Positions 1 to 6,644 of a stretch of 6,662 nucleotides of DNA are shown one piece after another. The DNA lies in NCBI GenBank assembly GCA_021775795.1, contig JAJFHB010000437.1, forward strand, positions 1-6,662. Reading direction: 5' to 3'. Position 1 is the first letter of the stretch; every line of letters begins with the position of its first letter. Made by a program: the position numbers and the translations under genes. Source of the DNA: Hyphomicrobiales bacterium (GTDB taxonomy: Bacteria; Pseudomonadota; Alphaproteobacteria; Rhizobiales; JAJFHB01). A model generated the notes under the pieces. That model saw nothing but the letters and a program-made list of their open reading frames with translations. It had not been told where the DNA came from and ran no database searches.

Positions 1-1572
1 GGCAGCCTCAAGGCCGTGGTCTGTACCTCAACTCTTGATCTGGGTATCGACTGGGGAGATGTCGATCTCGTCATAAATGTGGGTGCTCCAAAAGGTGCAA
101 GCCGCCTGCTGCAGCGCATTGGCCGAGCCAATCATCGCCTCGACGAGCCCAGCCGTGCATTGCTCGTGCCGGCCAACAGGTTCGAGGTGCTTGAGTGTCG
201 GGCGGCTCAGGAAGCGGCATACCGGAACCAGCAGGACAGTCAGCCGCCAACCGAAATGAAACTCGATGTGCTGGCGCAACATGTCCTGGGCATGGCCTGC
301 GCTGAGCCTTTTGAGTTGGAAGCATTGTTTGAAGAAGTGCACTCGGCCTTTGCCTACCGGCATCTGACCCGTGATGTTTTCGAGCGTGTTGTCGACTTTG
401 TTGCAACAGGCGGTTATGCGCTGAAATCCTATGACCGTTACGCCAAGTTGCGCCCGACCGCTGAGGGCCGATTTCGCATTGCCCATCCCCGCGTTGCCCA
501 GCAATACCGCATGAACATCGGCACCATTGTCGAGGCGCCCATGTTGAAGGTCAGGCTCGTCCGCAAGCGCACGGCAAAATCTGCACCGCTTGGCCGAGGT
601 GGGCGTTACCTGGGAGAGATCGAAGAGGGTTTCATCGATCAATTGGTGTCGGGCGACACCTTCATTTTTGCCGGGCATATTCTGCGATTCGAAGGCCTTG
701 CGGAAACGGAAGCCTACGTGACCCGGGCCAACGCCGAGGAGCCGCGCATTCCAGCCTATCAGGGTGGTAAGTTTCCGCTTTCAACATATCTCGCTGAGCG
801 TGTGCGCGAACTGCTTGGCGATCAGGAGGGATGGAAGGAGCTGCCGGCCCAGGTCCGCGACTGGCTGTCGGTACAAAGGTTCAAATCGGTGATCCCGCCG
901 CCGGACCGCATGCTGGTCGAAACCTTCCCGCGCGGCCGCAAGTACTACATGGTCTGCTATCCGTTTGAAGGACGCCTGGCGCATCAGACCTTGGGCATGC
1001 TGCTCACCCGACGGCTCGACCGCTGGGGCGCCAGGCCTCTTGGCTTTGTTGCCAGCGAATATTCTCTTGCAATCTGGGGGCTGCGTGACCTGAGCCTTAT
1101 GTGCGATGCCGGGCACTTGTCTCTCGGCACACTGTTTGGCGAAGACATGCTGGGTGATGATCTGGAAGAATGGTTGGCGGAATCCAGTCTCATGAAACGG
1201 ACGTTCCGAAATTGCGCTGTGATTGCAGGCCTCATCGAAAAGCGCCACCCGGGCAAGGAAAAGACGGGCCGGCAGATGACAGTGTCAGCAGATCTCATCT
1301 ATGACGTGCTGCGTGCCCACGAGCCCGACCACATATTGTTGCGTGCCGCATGGGATGATGCTTCTGCAGGTCTGCTGGACATCGCCCGCCTCGCGGATAT
1401 GTTGAAGCGAATCAAAGGCCACATTATTCATCGGTCCCTGGAAACGGTGTCGCCGCTTGCCGTGCCGGTTATGCTCGATATTGGCCGGGAACCGGTTTAT
1501 GGAGAGGCAAGCGAGGCGTTGCTTCAGGAAGTGGCGGACGATCTGATTGAGGAGGCCATGCGGCTTGTCTGA
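1..1572 (+). CDS. Ligase-associated DEXH-box helicase (Lhr-like), C-terminal part, 5' end outside window
   Basis: ATP-dependent DNA helicase of the Lhr-like group found beside an ATP-dependent DNA ligase, an exonuclease and PdeM in many bacteria; presumed to unwind or remodel DNA during repair in the cytoplasm. The frame is open from base 1, giving 523 visible residues; the family is about 800 residues long, so roughly 300 N-terminal residues (Walker A, DEXH box) lie to the left. Visible residues 9-17 (TSTLDLGID) are helicase motif V and 38-45 (QRIGRANH) are motif VI with the arginine finger region. A winged-helix-like segment follows. Around residues 297-365 is the DEAD/H-associated domain typical of Lhr proteins (key stretches YPFEGRLAHQTLGMLLTRR and GFVASEY). 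The C-terminal stretch with HPGKEKTGRQ and HEPDHILLRA matches the ligase-associated subgroup rather than generic Lhr, from memory of the family. The end is intact at TGA 1570-1572. It is translationally linked to the following pdeM gene. No frameshift or missing motif is visible. Confidence 0.93.
   Translation, partial: GSLKAVVCTSTLDLGIDWGDVDLVINVGAPKGASRLLQRIGRANHRLDEPSRALLVPANRFEVLECRAAQEAAYRNQQDSQPPTEMKLDVLAQHVLGMACAEPFELEALFEEVHSAFAYRHLTRDVFERVVDFVATGGYALKSYDRYAKLRPTAEGRFRIAHPRVAQQYRMNIGTIVEAPMLKVRLVRKRTAKSAPLGRGGRYLGEIEEGFIDQLVSGDTFIFAGHILRFEGLAETEAYVTRANAEEPRIPAYQGGKFPLSTYLAERVRELLGDQEGWKELPAQVRDWLSVQRFKSVIPPPDRMLVETFPRGRKYYMVCYPFEGRLAHQTLGMLLTRRLDRWGARPLGFVASEYSLAIWGLRDLSLMCDAGHLSLGTLFGEDMLGDDLEEWLAESSLMKRTFRNCAVIAGLIEKRHPGKEKTGRQMTVSADLIYDVLRAHEPDHILLRAAWDDASAGLLDIARLADMLKRIKGHIIHRSLETVSPLAVPVMLDIGREPVYGEASEALLQEVADDLIEEAMRLV
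1549..1555 (+). promoter_or_regulatory. Shine-Dalgarno sequence for pdeM
   Basis: GAGGAGG, a near-perfect anti-16S match, lies inside the last codons of the helicase gene. Nine bases separate it from the TTG at 1565, which is in the pdeM frame. The ATG at 1558 is also nearby, but it is in the helicase frame and would give only MRLV before the stop. The site supports a TTG start and translational coupling. The alternative ATG at 1586 is 30 bases downstream of the site, too far to use it. Confidence 0.6.
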
Positions 1573-2290
1573 GACAGCACCCAGCATGAAGGCGCAAGCC
1601 GGCACCGAACAGGTCCGCATCAGATTGTGCGGTGTTGCCGTTGTGCCTGACACCTCAGGGGCGCTTTACCTGCCCGCCTCCGGCACACTTGTTGTCGCCG
1701 ATCTTCACTTCGAAAAGGGTTCAGCCTTTGCTGCCCGTGGCGTTCATCTGCCACCCTATGACACGCGCTCGACCCTGTTCCGGCTGCAGCATCTGATTGA
1801 TCATTATGCACCGCAAACGGTCGTGGCGCTTGGGGACAGCTTTCACGACGGCTCAGCGGGCAAGCGCATATGTCGCGAAGATGCGGACGTATTGCGCTCT
1901 CTCACCGCTTCTTGCCGCTGGATCTGGATCACTGGCAATCATGATCCCGAGCCACCGGACAATCTCGGTGGCGAAGTCGTTGAGACGCACGAAGAAGGCC
2001 CGTTTCTGTTCAGGCATATACCTGCAAATGGTTTGGCAACTGGCGAGATTGCCGGCCACCTGCATCCCGTCGCCACTGTTGCAAGCCGTGGCCGCCGTTT
2101 GCGCCGGCGTTGTTTTGTCAGCGATGGAACGCGGCTGGTGATGCCTGCATTCGGGGCCTACACCGGCGGCCTCGGGGTTACGGCAGAGCCCTTCTGGAAG
2201 TTGTTCGATGCTGGTCAGTTCACAGCCTGGATGATTGGCCGCGACCGTGTTTACCCGGTTTCTTCCAAGCGTCTCACGGCTGCGCAATAA
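1565..2290 (+). CDS. pdeM: Ligase-associated DNA damage response endonuclease PdeM
   Basis: Calcineurin-like metallophosphoesterase, predicted DNA endonuclease or phosphodiesterase of the ligase-associated repair cluster, cytoplasmic. The full metal-binding set is present (numbering from the TTG at 1565, 241 residues): D46-x-H48 in ADLHFEKG, G90-D91 in ALGDSFHD, N125-H126-D127 in TGNHDPE, and H165/H167 in AGHLHP. The segment CFVSDGTRLVMPAFGAYTGG near the C-terminus is typical of PdeM. The start is uncertain: TTG 1565 sits nine bases after a strong GAGGAGG and overlaps the helicase stop by eight bases; ATG 1586 gives 234 residues but has no good ribosome site; TTG 1547 is further upstream. All catalytic motifs lie downstream of every candidate. 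The tight coupling to the helicase gene supports a shared role in DNA repair. The 3' end overlaps the convergent DUF3429 gene by 17 bases. The family assignment is strong; the exact substrate is not known from sequence. Confidence 0.9.
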   Translation: MSETAPSMKAQAGTEQVRIRLCGVAVVPDTSGALYLPASGTLVVADLHFEKGSAFAARGVHLPPYDTRSTLFRLQHLIDHYAPQTVVALGDSFHDGSAGKRICREDADVLRSLTASCRWIWITGNHDPEPPDNLGGEVVETHEEGPFLFRHIPANGLATGEIAGHLHPVATVASRGRRLRRRCFVSDGTRLVMPAFGAYTGGLGVTAEPFWKLFDAGQFTAWMIGRDRVYPVSSKRLTAAQ

Positions 2291-2717
2291 TGGCAGCGGT
2301 GAGGGCCAGCAGGGTCAATACAGCGGCGCCTGTCATTTCCATGCGCACACGAACTGCCCAGGCGGGCAGGCGCCCGGTCTGGCTGCTCAAGAGATCCCAC
2401 ACGGCCTGAAACAAAAAGGCTGTGATCTGTAGGGCAGCCCCGTAAAGCGGTATGGCGAAAAGCGATATCCAGCCGATAGCACCGGGCAGGAGCGCGGCTC
2501 CCAGTTCCAGATAGTTGGATTTCCCATCCACCGCCTTGAGTGCATAACCCCAGCGTGCGCCGCCCATGAACGACAACACCACCGCACCATAGGTCAGCGT
2601 GTGCTGTGCCCATTGCGGCTCGATGTCGGAAGAGAGCCAGGCCATTGCGGATAAGACAACCAGGGGCACAACACATGCCCATGCGGTCAGACGGCTGGCG
2701 AGGGGTGGGGTGCGCAT
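2274..2717 (-). CDS. DUF3429 family integral membrane protein
   Basis: Small inner-membrane protein of unknown function, 147 residues, resembling the DUF3429 family (related to eukaryotic TMEM69). Five hydrophobic segments can be read at about residues 9-29, 38-60, 71-90, 92-110 and 126-144. Family-like landmarks are SFMGGARWG at residues 49-57 between helices 2 and 3, the AIGWISLFAIPLYG stretch around 80-93, and LPAWAVRVRMEMT just before the last helix. I chose the ATG at 2715-2717, which places the first helix close to the N-terminus as usual in the family. An in-frame ATG at 2790-2792 would add 25 polar residues (MLISARGHLLSR and onward) with no visible ribosome site, and looks spurious. 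The chosen start also has only a weak purine stretch (AAGCAG) upstream. It lies 152 bases downstream of podJ on the same strand, so read-through from podJ is possible. Its stop is inside the 3' end of pdeM. No function can be inferred from the neighbours. Confidence 0.85.
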   Translation of the reverse strand: MRTPPLASRLTAWACVVPLVVLSAMAWLSSDIEPQWAQHTLTYGAVVLSFMGGARWGYALKAVDGKSNYLELGAALLPGAIGWISLFAIPLYGAALQITAFLFQAVWDLLSSQTGRLPAWAVRVRMEMTGAAVLTLLALTAAIIAQP

Positions 2718-2757
2718 CGTATCTGCTTGCAGCGATCTCGTTGACGAACTGGTGGGA

Positions 2758-2779
2758 CGCGAGAGCAAATGCCCTCGCG
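2758..2779 (-). other. GC-rich RNA hairpin between podJ and the DUF3429 gene
   Basis: Read on the minus strand this is a nine-base-pair stem (CGCGAGGGC with GCUCUCGCG, one G-U pair) closed by an AUUU tetraloop. It starts 90 bases after the podJ stop and ends 40 bases before the DUF3429 ATG. No run of T follows on the minus strand, so it is not a standard intrinsic terminator. It may be a U-poor terminator, a 3'-end processing or stability element for podJ, or a structured leader of the membrane protein gene. Confidence 0.4.
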
Positions 2780-2828
2780 CAGATATCAGCATACGTCAAT
2801 TCTGCCGGAATGAAACGGTCGGGGTCTT

Positions 2829-2869
2829 TCGCTCTTCACCAAACGGGCATCATGCCATGGCAAAAGCGA
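2829..2869 (-). other. Possible stem-loop directly after the podJ stop codon
   Basis: Immediately after the podJ TGA, the minus-strand RNA can pair UCGCUUUU (2869 to 2862) with AAGAGCGA (2836 to 2829): eight base pairs including one G-U. The 25-base loop contains an inner inverted repeat, GGCAT and ATGCC around one base (2846-2856), and a perfect ten-base palindrome TGCCATGGCA (2853-2862). These inner pairings partly compete with each other. No T run follows, so classic termination is not supported. It may be an mRNA 3'-end structure; chance is not excluded. Confidence 0.3.
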
Positions 2870-5800
2870 TCAACTGGTGCGTGACCTCAAACGTTCAAGC
2901 AGAGCAGGAGTAATGGCGCCCGATGAGTCCATTTCATTGGCGCCCTGGAAGCTCGAGATGGCATCGCGGGTACGCGATCCCATGATGCCGTCAGGGGTGC
3001 CGGCGCTGTATCCAAGCTGGTTCAGCAGCGTTTGCACTTCACGCACCATGTCCTGGGTCGCCGATGCGTTGGCCTGGGCAGAGCCCGCCCGTCCAGCCCA
3101 GCCGTTGCTCGGCTCGGTTACGGTGTTTGCTGCCTCAATCATGGGCTTGGCGCGCCAGTTCTCAACATCAACCTTGGTCTGCAAGAGTTCCTGAGCCGTC
3201 AACCGCCCTTCAATCACCGAAATGCGGGACGCGGCATCCTGATCACCCTGATTTGCCGCAAGAGCGAACCAGCGGTAGGCATCAATCATGCTCTCCTCAA
3301 CACCGAGACCGCGCTCGTGCAGGATTGCCAGATTATACTGGCTGTCGCGCAAACCGAGTTCCGCAGCGTTGCGGAACCACAAAGCAGCGGACGTGAAATT
3401 GGGTGTGCCGCGGCTACCATCAGCGTAGATCACAGCCAGGTTGTGCATGGCCTTGCGGTTGCCGTTTTCCGCCGCACGTTCATACCAGATACGTGCTGCT
3501 GCGAGATCCTCAGGCACACCCCGGCCTTTTTCGTAGAAAGTTGCCAGACGGTACTGCGCCGGTGCCAGTCCGCGCGCTGCGGCGCGCTGGTACCACATGG
3601 CAGCCAGCCGGTAGTCCTGAGCAACTCCGTTGCCGTCCGTATAGGCTGTTGCGACGAGGAACTGTGCTGTGGCATCGCCTGATGCTGCGGCGACACGAAG
3701 ATCCATCGAGCCAACACCTGGCGCTGGCAGGTCGTCCGGATCAATGTTCGCTGTGAGCGAGGCGTCGCTGTCACCGCGCCCGGAGCGGTCGACGATTTGT
3801 TCGTCGCCCATGTCTGTATTGAGATTGAAGCCTTCAAGCCCACCGTCATTCAGCAGAGGGTCCACGGTGAAGTGGGTGACGTTCTCTGTCTCTTCGGGAA
3901 TTGGATTGATGCTGCCCGTCGTGATGGGATCGCTCGGCACAGGCTCCAGTGTCGCTACAATCTCTTCGGACGGCTGCAGGGGCACCATTTCCGTGTCGGC
4001 TTCGGAACTCTGTGTGCCAGGCCCCGGTGGCAGGGTCGTTTCCAGCGGCGCAATCTCCGGCAGACTTTCGCTCGGCACGTCGCTCAAAAGAGGCGGCATT
4101 TCGAGCATCGCCGGTTCATCGAGCTGTGATGGCACGGCCAGTTCGCTCACCGGTGGCACGCTCAGGTCACTCGTTGTGGTGCTGCTCTTGTTACCCAGGA
4201 AATTGTAGGCCGATGCCGCACCGATGAGGAGCAGTACAATGGCTGCGAGTATCAAAGGGCGGCGCTTCTTGCTTGTGGTGCCATCGCCCGCATCTTCAAC
4301 CGCGCCTGAGGCCGCTTCAGCAGCTTTCTTGTTCCGCCGTAGTAGTTGGAACCTGGAACGGCCGCTGTCTGCCTGAGGCTCATCTGATGCAGCCTGTGCG
4401 GCGCGACGGGCGGCAGCGATAAAATCATTACGCCGGTTTGCCGGGTCGTTGTCGGCTGCAGACAGATCAGGTGCTGCATTGAGTGCAGGGCTTCCCGATG
4501 GCATCGGGCTTGGAGTAAAGGGTTCCCCGGCCGCCAGACTGGTGGCCTCAGGTGCCTTATTGTTGGACTGGGGGGCGCCGCCTGCCAGGATTTCTTCCAT
4601 CTCCTGTGCAGCTTTTGCGTCTATCGCGGCGCGCCATGAGGGCTCCTCTGTTTTTGGAGCCGTCACGGGCATTTCATCGGTGCTGTTGACCGGAGGCAGT
4701 TCGGCGCCCGCGTACGCGGGTGCCGGTGCCGGTGTGGCCATCCCCGCGTTGGCAGACCCCGCACTGGCAGACAGAGGCGCGTTGTTTTCGAGGGCAACGA
4801 TGCGCATGACGACTTTTTCAAGTGTCTCGTGCACCGCCTCGAGAGTTTCTTGGGTCCGCTGGTCCGCTGTTTCGGCGCTTGCCTTGATGCCGGCAAGGCC
4901 CTGCTCCAGCGCAATAACGGTGCTGGAAGCTGTTTCCCCGTTCGAACCGTCAGCCTGCAATTGCTCAACCATACGTTTGGCGGCGCGATCTGCGGCTTCG
5001 TTTGCCCAGTTACGTGTCTGCTCAACGCTTTCAAAGAGCTGAGCGATACTCTTTTCAATGGCCTGGATACCGCTATAGCGCTGTTCCGCAGCGTTCAGCC
5101 GCTTGCCGAGCCCGGAAATCTGTTCTTCCACGGCCTGAACCAGCTGATCCGAACCGCCGCCGTCCTGATTTGCTGCAAGACGGGCATCAAGCTCATGAAC
5201 TTTCCGTTCGATGATCTCTAGAGCCGGGTCCGGTGTCTGGCTGTCGATTTTTGCAGCGATCTTGTTCGTCACTTCACCAATGCGCTGGTCGAGGGCTGAG
5301 CCAAGTTCAGCGGAAACATTGTTGAGGCGCTTTTCAAGATCGGCAAAAGCCGTGTCGTTGCAGGCGTCGGCGAATTTCTGCTCGACCGTCTGCTTCAGGC
5401 CACCGACAACCTCGCTGAGTGCGTTGAGGTCGCGCTCTGATGCAGCATGGTGTTTGATCAGTTCAATGTCGCCCGTGAGCGCCGAGACTTCAGTGCTCAG
5501 GTGTGAAAGCGATTGAGCTGTTTCTTCGGCCGGCTGTGATGCATCCTGAATTTGCCGGGCAAGCTCTTCGAGCTGGCTTTCGACCGTCCGCACGTCATCC
5601 CTTGTCGATGACACGGCAACGGCAGCAGCCTCTGCGGCAGCACTCTCTGAATGTGAAGCAACACTGTCCAGGCGATCATTGAGACCGGTGATGCGGCGCT
5701 CTAGATGGCCATGCAATTCGCTGACCGAACTTTCGGTGCGTTGTTCCGTGCCCTCGATCCGGTCGATGAGATGGATCAGGCGCTGTTCGATGTCTTCGGC

Positions 5801-6514
5801 AAGGCCGTTCGATTTGCCGTCATTCATCTGATCGACACGGTGGCCAAGCGCGGTGAGTTGATTTTCGATTTCGCCGAGTATTTTGCGGCTCGCCTGATCG
5901 GCTCCTTTCGGAGCTGTTGCCACTTCGCCGGCCAGGTCGGTCAGGTTTCCGCGAAGTTCATCAATGTTTACCCGCAAGGCTGTGTCTGATTGTTCGATGT
6001 AACCGACAACACTGTTGAGGGCCTTTTCGATCGAATCATAGCGCTCATCACCGTGGGCATCCGCATGACCCTGGCGTTCCGCCATGGCGTGCGATGTGGA
6101 CAGAGCTTCGGTCAGTTGGTCGAGCCGGCTGCCCAGTGATTTGAATGAACTTGCTGTGGTGTTTTCATTGCGGGCGACGCGTTCGAGAACATATTGCAGA
6201 GGTTCATCGCTTGGCGCGCTGCTGGCATGGTAATTCCGGTGCAGGGTTGTATCTGATTGTCCGACCGTCAAAGCGTGAAGCTGATCTTCCAGCTCAACCA
6301 GCTTGTCACGCATGTCAACGTCGCCTGTCCGCCGGCTTGCAAATCCTGATGCGTTGGCCCGGGGTGTGGAAACTTCCGGTGATGTTGCTGTATCGAAGAT
6401 TGTGGAGTTCAGCCATTGGCCCAGCGTTTGGCCAGAGCGCTGCGCAGCACGCTTTGCGGCTTCGCGCGCTTTTGGGTCGATGCCCTTTACGCTCCATGAC
6501 GGTGCGGAATTCAT
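2870..6514 (-). CDS. podJ: PodJ-like polar localisation factor (coiled coil, one TM helix, Sel1 repeats, peptidoglycan-binding domain)
   Basis: Polar organising protein of the inner membrane, 1214 residues. In Caulobacter and rhizobia PodJ marks a cell pole, recruits signalling proteins and is needed for polar structures and normal division. Residues 1-39 carry the conserved N-terminus with WSVKGIDPKAREAAKRAAQR and TLGQWLN. About 66-577 is a long, Ala/Glu/Gln-rich coiled coil with recurring heptad-like units such as EKRLNNVSAELGSALDQRI. About 578-695 is an Ala/Pro-rich linker; near 696 comes NDFIAAARRAAQAA, which I recall from rhizobial PodJ proteins. Basic SKKRR precedes one membrane helix at about 753-772, which places the N-terminus in the cytoplasm. 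About 773-936 is an acidic Pro/Ser/Thr linker, a plausible site for the periplasmic cleavage known for Caulobacter PodJ. Four Sel1-type repeats of about 36 residues lie at about 945-1090. Residues 1153-1214 form a PG_binding_1 domain (VQTLLNQLGYSAGTPDGIMG). The ATG is supported by GGAGAG nine bases upstream. The length fits the rhizobial form. Family assignment is strong; pole choice and partners are inference. Confidence 0.92.
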   Translation of the reverse strand: MNSAPSWSVKGIDPKAREAAKRAAQRSGQTLGQWLNSTIFDTATSPEVSTPRANASGFASRRTGDVDMRDKLVELEDQLHALTVGQSDTTLHRNYHASSAPSDEPLQYVLERVARNENTTASSFKSLGSRLDQLTEALSTSHAMAERQGHADAHGDERYDSIEKALNSVVGYIEQSDTALRVNIDELRGNLTDLAGEVATAPKGADQASRKILGEIENQLTALGHRVDQMNDGKSNGLAEDIEQRLIHLIDRIEGTEQRTESSVSELHGHLERRITGLNDRLDSVASHSESAAAEAAAVAVSSTRDDVRTVESQLEELARQIQDASQPAEETAQSLSHLSTEVSALTGDIELIKHHAASERDLNALSEVVGGLKQTVEQKFADACNDTAFADLEKRLNNVSAELGSALDQRIGEVTNKIAAKIDSQTPDPALEIIERKVHELDARLAANQDGGGSDQLVQAVEEQISGLGKRLNAAEQRYSGIQAIEKSIAQLFESVEQTRNWANEAADRAAKRMVEQLQADGSNGETASSTVIALEQGLAGIKASAETADQRTQETLEAVHETLEKVVMRIVALENNAPLSASAGSANAGMATPAPAPAYAGAELPPVNSTDEMPVTAPKTEEPSWRAAIDAKAAQEMEEILAGGAPQSNNKAPEATSLAAGEPFTPSPMPSGSPALNAAPDLSAADNDPANRRNDFIAAARRAAQAASDEPQADSGRSRFQLLRRNKKAAEAASGAVEDAGDGTTSKKRRPLILAAIVLLLIGAASAYNFLGNKSSTTTSDLSVPPVSELAVPSQLDEPAMLEMPPLLSDVPSESLPEIAPLETTLPPGPGTQSSEADTEMVPLQPSEEIVATLEPVPSDPITTGSINPIPEETENVTHFTVDPLLNDGGLEGFNLNTDMGDEQIVDRSGRGDSDASLTANIDPDDLPAPGVGSMDLRVAAASGDATAQFLVATAYTDGNGVAQDYRLAAMWYQRAAARGLAPAQYRLATFYEKGRGVPEDLAAARIWYERAAENGNRKAMHNLAVIYADGSRGTPNFTSAALWFRNAAELGLRDSQYNLAILHERGLGVEESMIDAYRWFALAANQGDQDAASRISVIEGRLTAQELLQTKVDVENWRAKPMIEAANTVTEPSNGWAGRAGSAQANASATQDMVREVQTLLNQLGYSAGTPDGIMGSRTRDAISSFQGANEMDSSGAITPALLERLRSRTS

Positions 6515-6523
6515 TTTGGCTCA

Positions 6524-6529
6524 CTCTCC
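6524..6529 (-). promoter_or_regulatory. Shine-Dalgarno sequence for podJ
   Basis: GGAGAG on the minus strand, nine bases before the ATG at 6512-6514. It fixes this start as the first residue, in agreement with the conserved PodJ N-terminus that follows directly. Confidence 0.7.
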
Positions 6530-6593
6530 ACAACTAAACACACTCAAAGGCACAAGAAATTCAAAGGCGATACTCAGACACAACGGTCAACGC

Positions 6594-6611
6594 GCAGACT
6601 CATGCATCTGC
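6594..6611. promoter_or_regulatory. GANTC (CcrM) methylation site within an inverted repeat upstream of podJ
   Basis: GACTC at 6597-6601 matches GANTC, the target of the alphaproteobacterial cell-cycle methylase CcrM. It is the only GANTC I find in the podJ upstream region. It sits in an inverted repeat with arms GCAGA (6594-6598) and TCTGC (6607-6611) around an eight-base centre that itself contains the palindrome ATGCAT (6602-6607). In Caulobacter podJ is cell-cycle regulated, and methylation-sensitive control through GcrA is known at GANTC promoters. A role here is inference. Confidence 0.4.
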
Positions 6612-6629
6612 GAATGTTAAATTTCTTAG

Positions 6630-6644
6630 TAAAAAATCGGTTAA
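6630..6644 (-). promoter_or_regulatory. Near-consensus CtrA box upstream of podJ
   Basis: The minus strand reads TTAA, seven bases, TTTA, matching seven of the eight fixed positions of the CtrA consensus TTAA-N7-TTAA; the first half reads TTAACC, as in the extended consensus. It is 116-130 bases upstream of the podJ ATG and overlaps the tentative -35 element. AT-rich DNA gives such matches by chance fairly often, so this is a candidate only. Confidence 0.35.

Noticed and set aside
28..678. Minus-strand open frame of 216 residues opposite the helicase gene
   Set aside because: The opposite strand encodes a clear helicase; this frame has no recognisable domain and has the composition expected of an antisense shadow in G+C-rich DNA.
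2718..2792. N-terminal extension of the DUF3429 protein to the ATG at 2790-2792
   Set aside because: It would add 25 polar residues before the first helix, with no ribosome site, and would run through the GC-rich hairpin; the ATG at 2715-2717 fits the family length.
2251..2799. Minus-strand open frame of 182 residues overlapping the DUF3429 gene
   Set aside because: It is in a different frame from the DUF3429 gene, is Cys/Arg/His-rich and lacks membrane helices, while the alternative frame gives a coherent five-helix protein.
3032..3682. Plus-strand open frame of 216 residues opposite the podJ 3' half
   Set aside because: It overlaps the Sel1 repeats and peptidoglycan-binding domain in antisense, and its Cys/His/Arg-rich translation shows no family. 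Other plus-strand frames across 2870-6514 were rejected for the same reason.
4700..4780. Short repeats (GTGCCG units, GGCAGAC twice) in the podJ linker
   Set aside because: They reflect Ala/Pro-rich coding sequence and are too short and few to call a repeat element.
6581..6600. TTGACC on the minus strand in the podJ leader as a -35 element
   Set aside because: No TATAAT-like hexamer lies 16-18 bases downstream; TATCGC is only 12 bases away.
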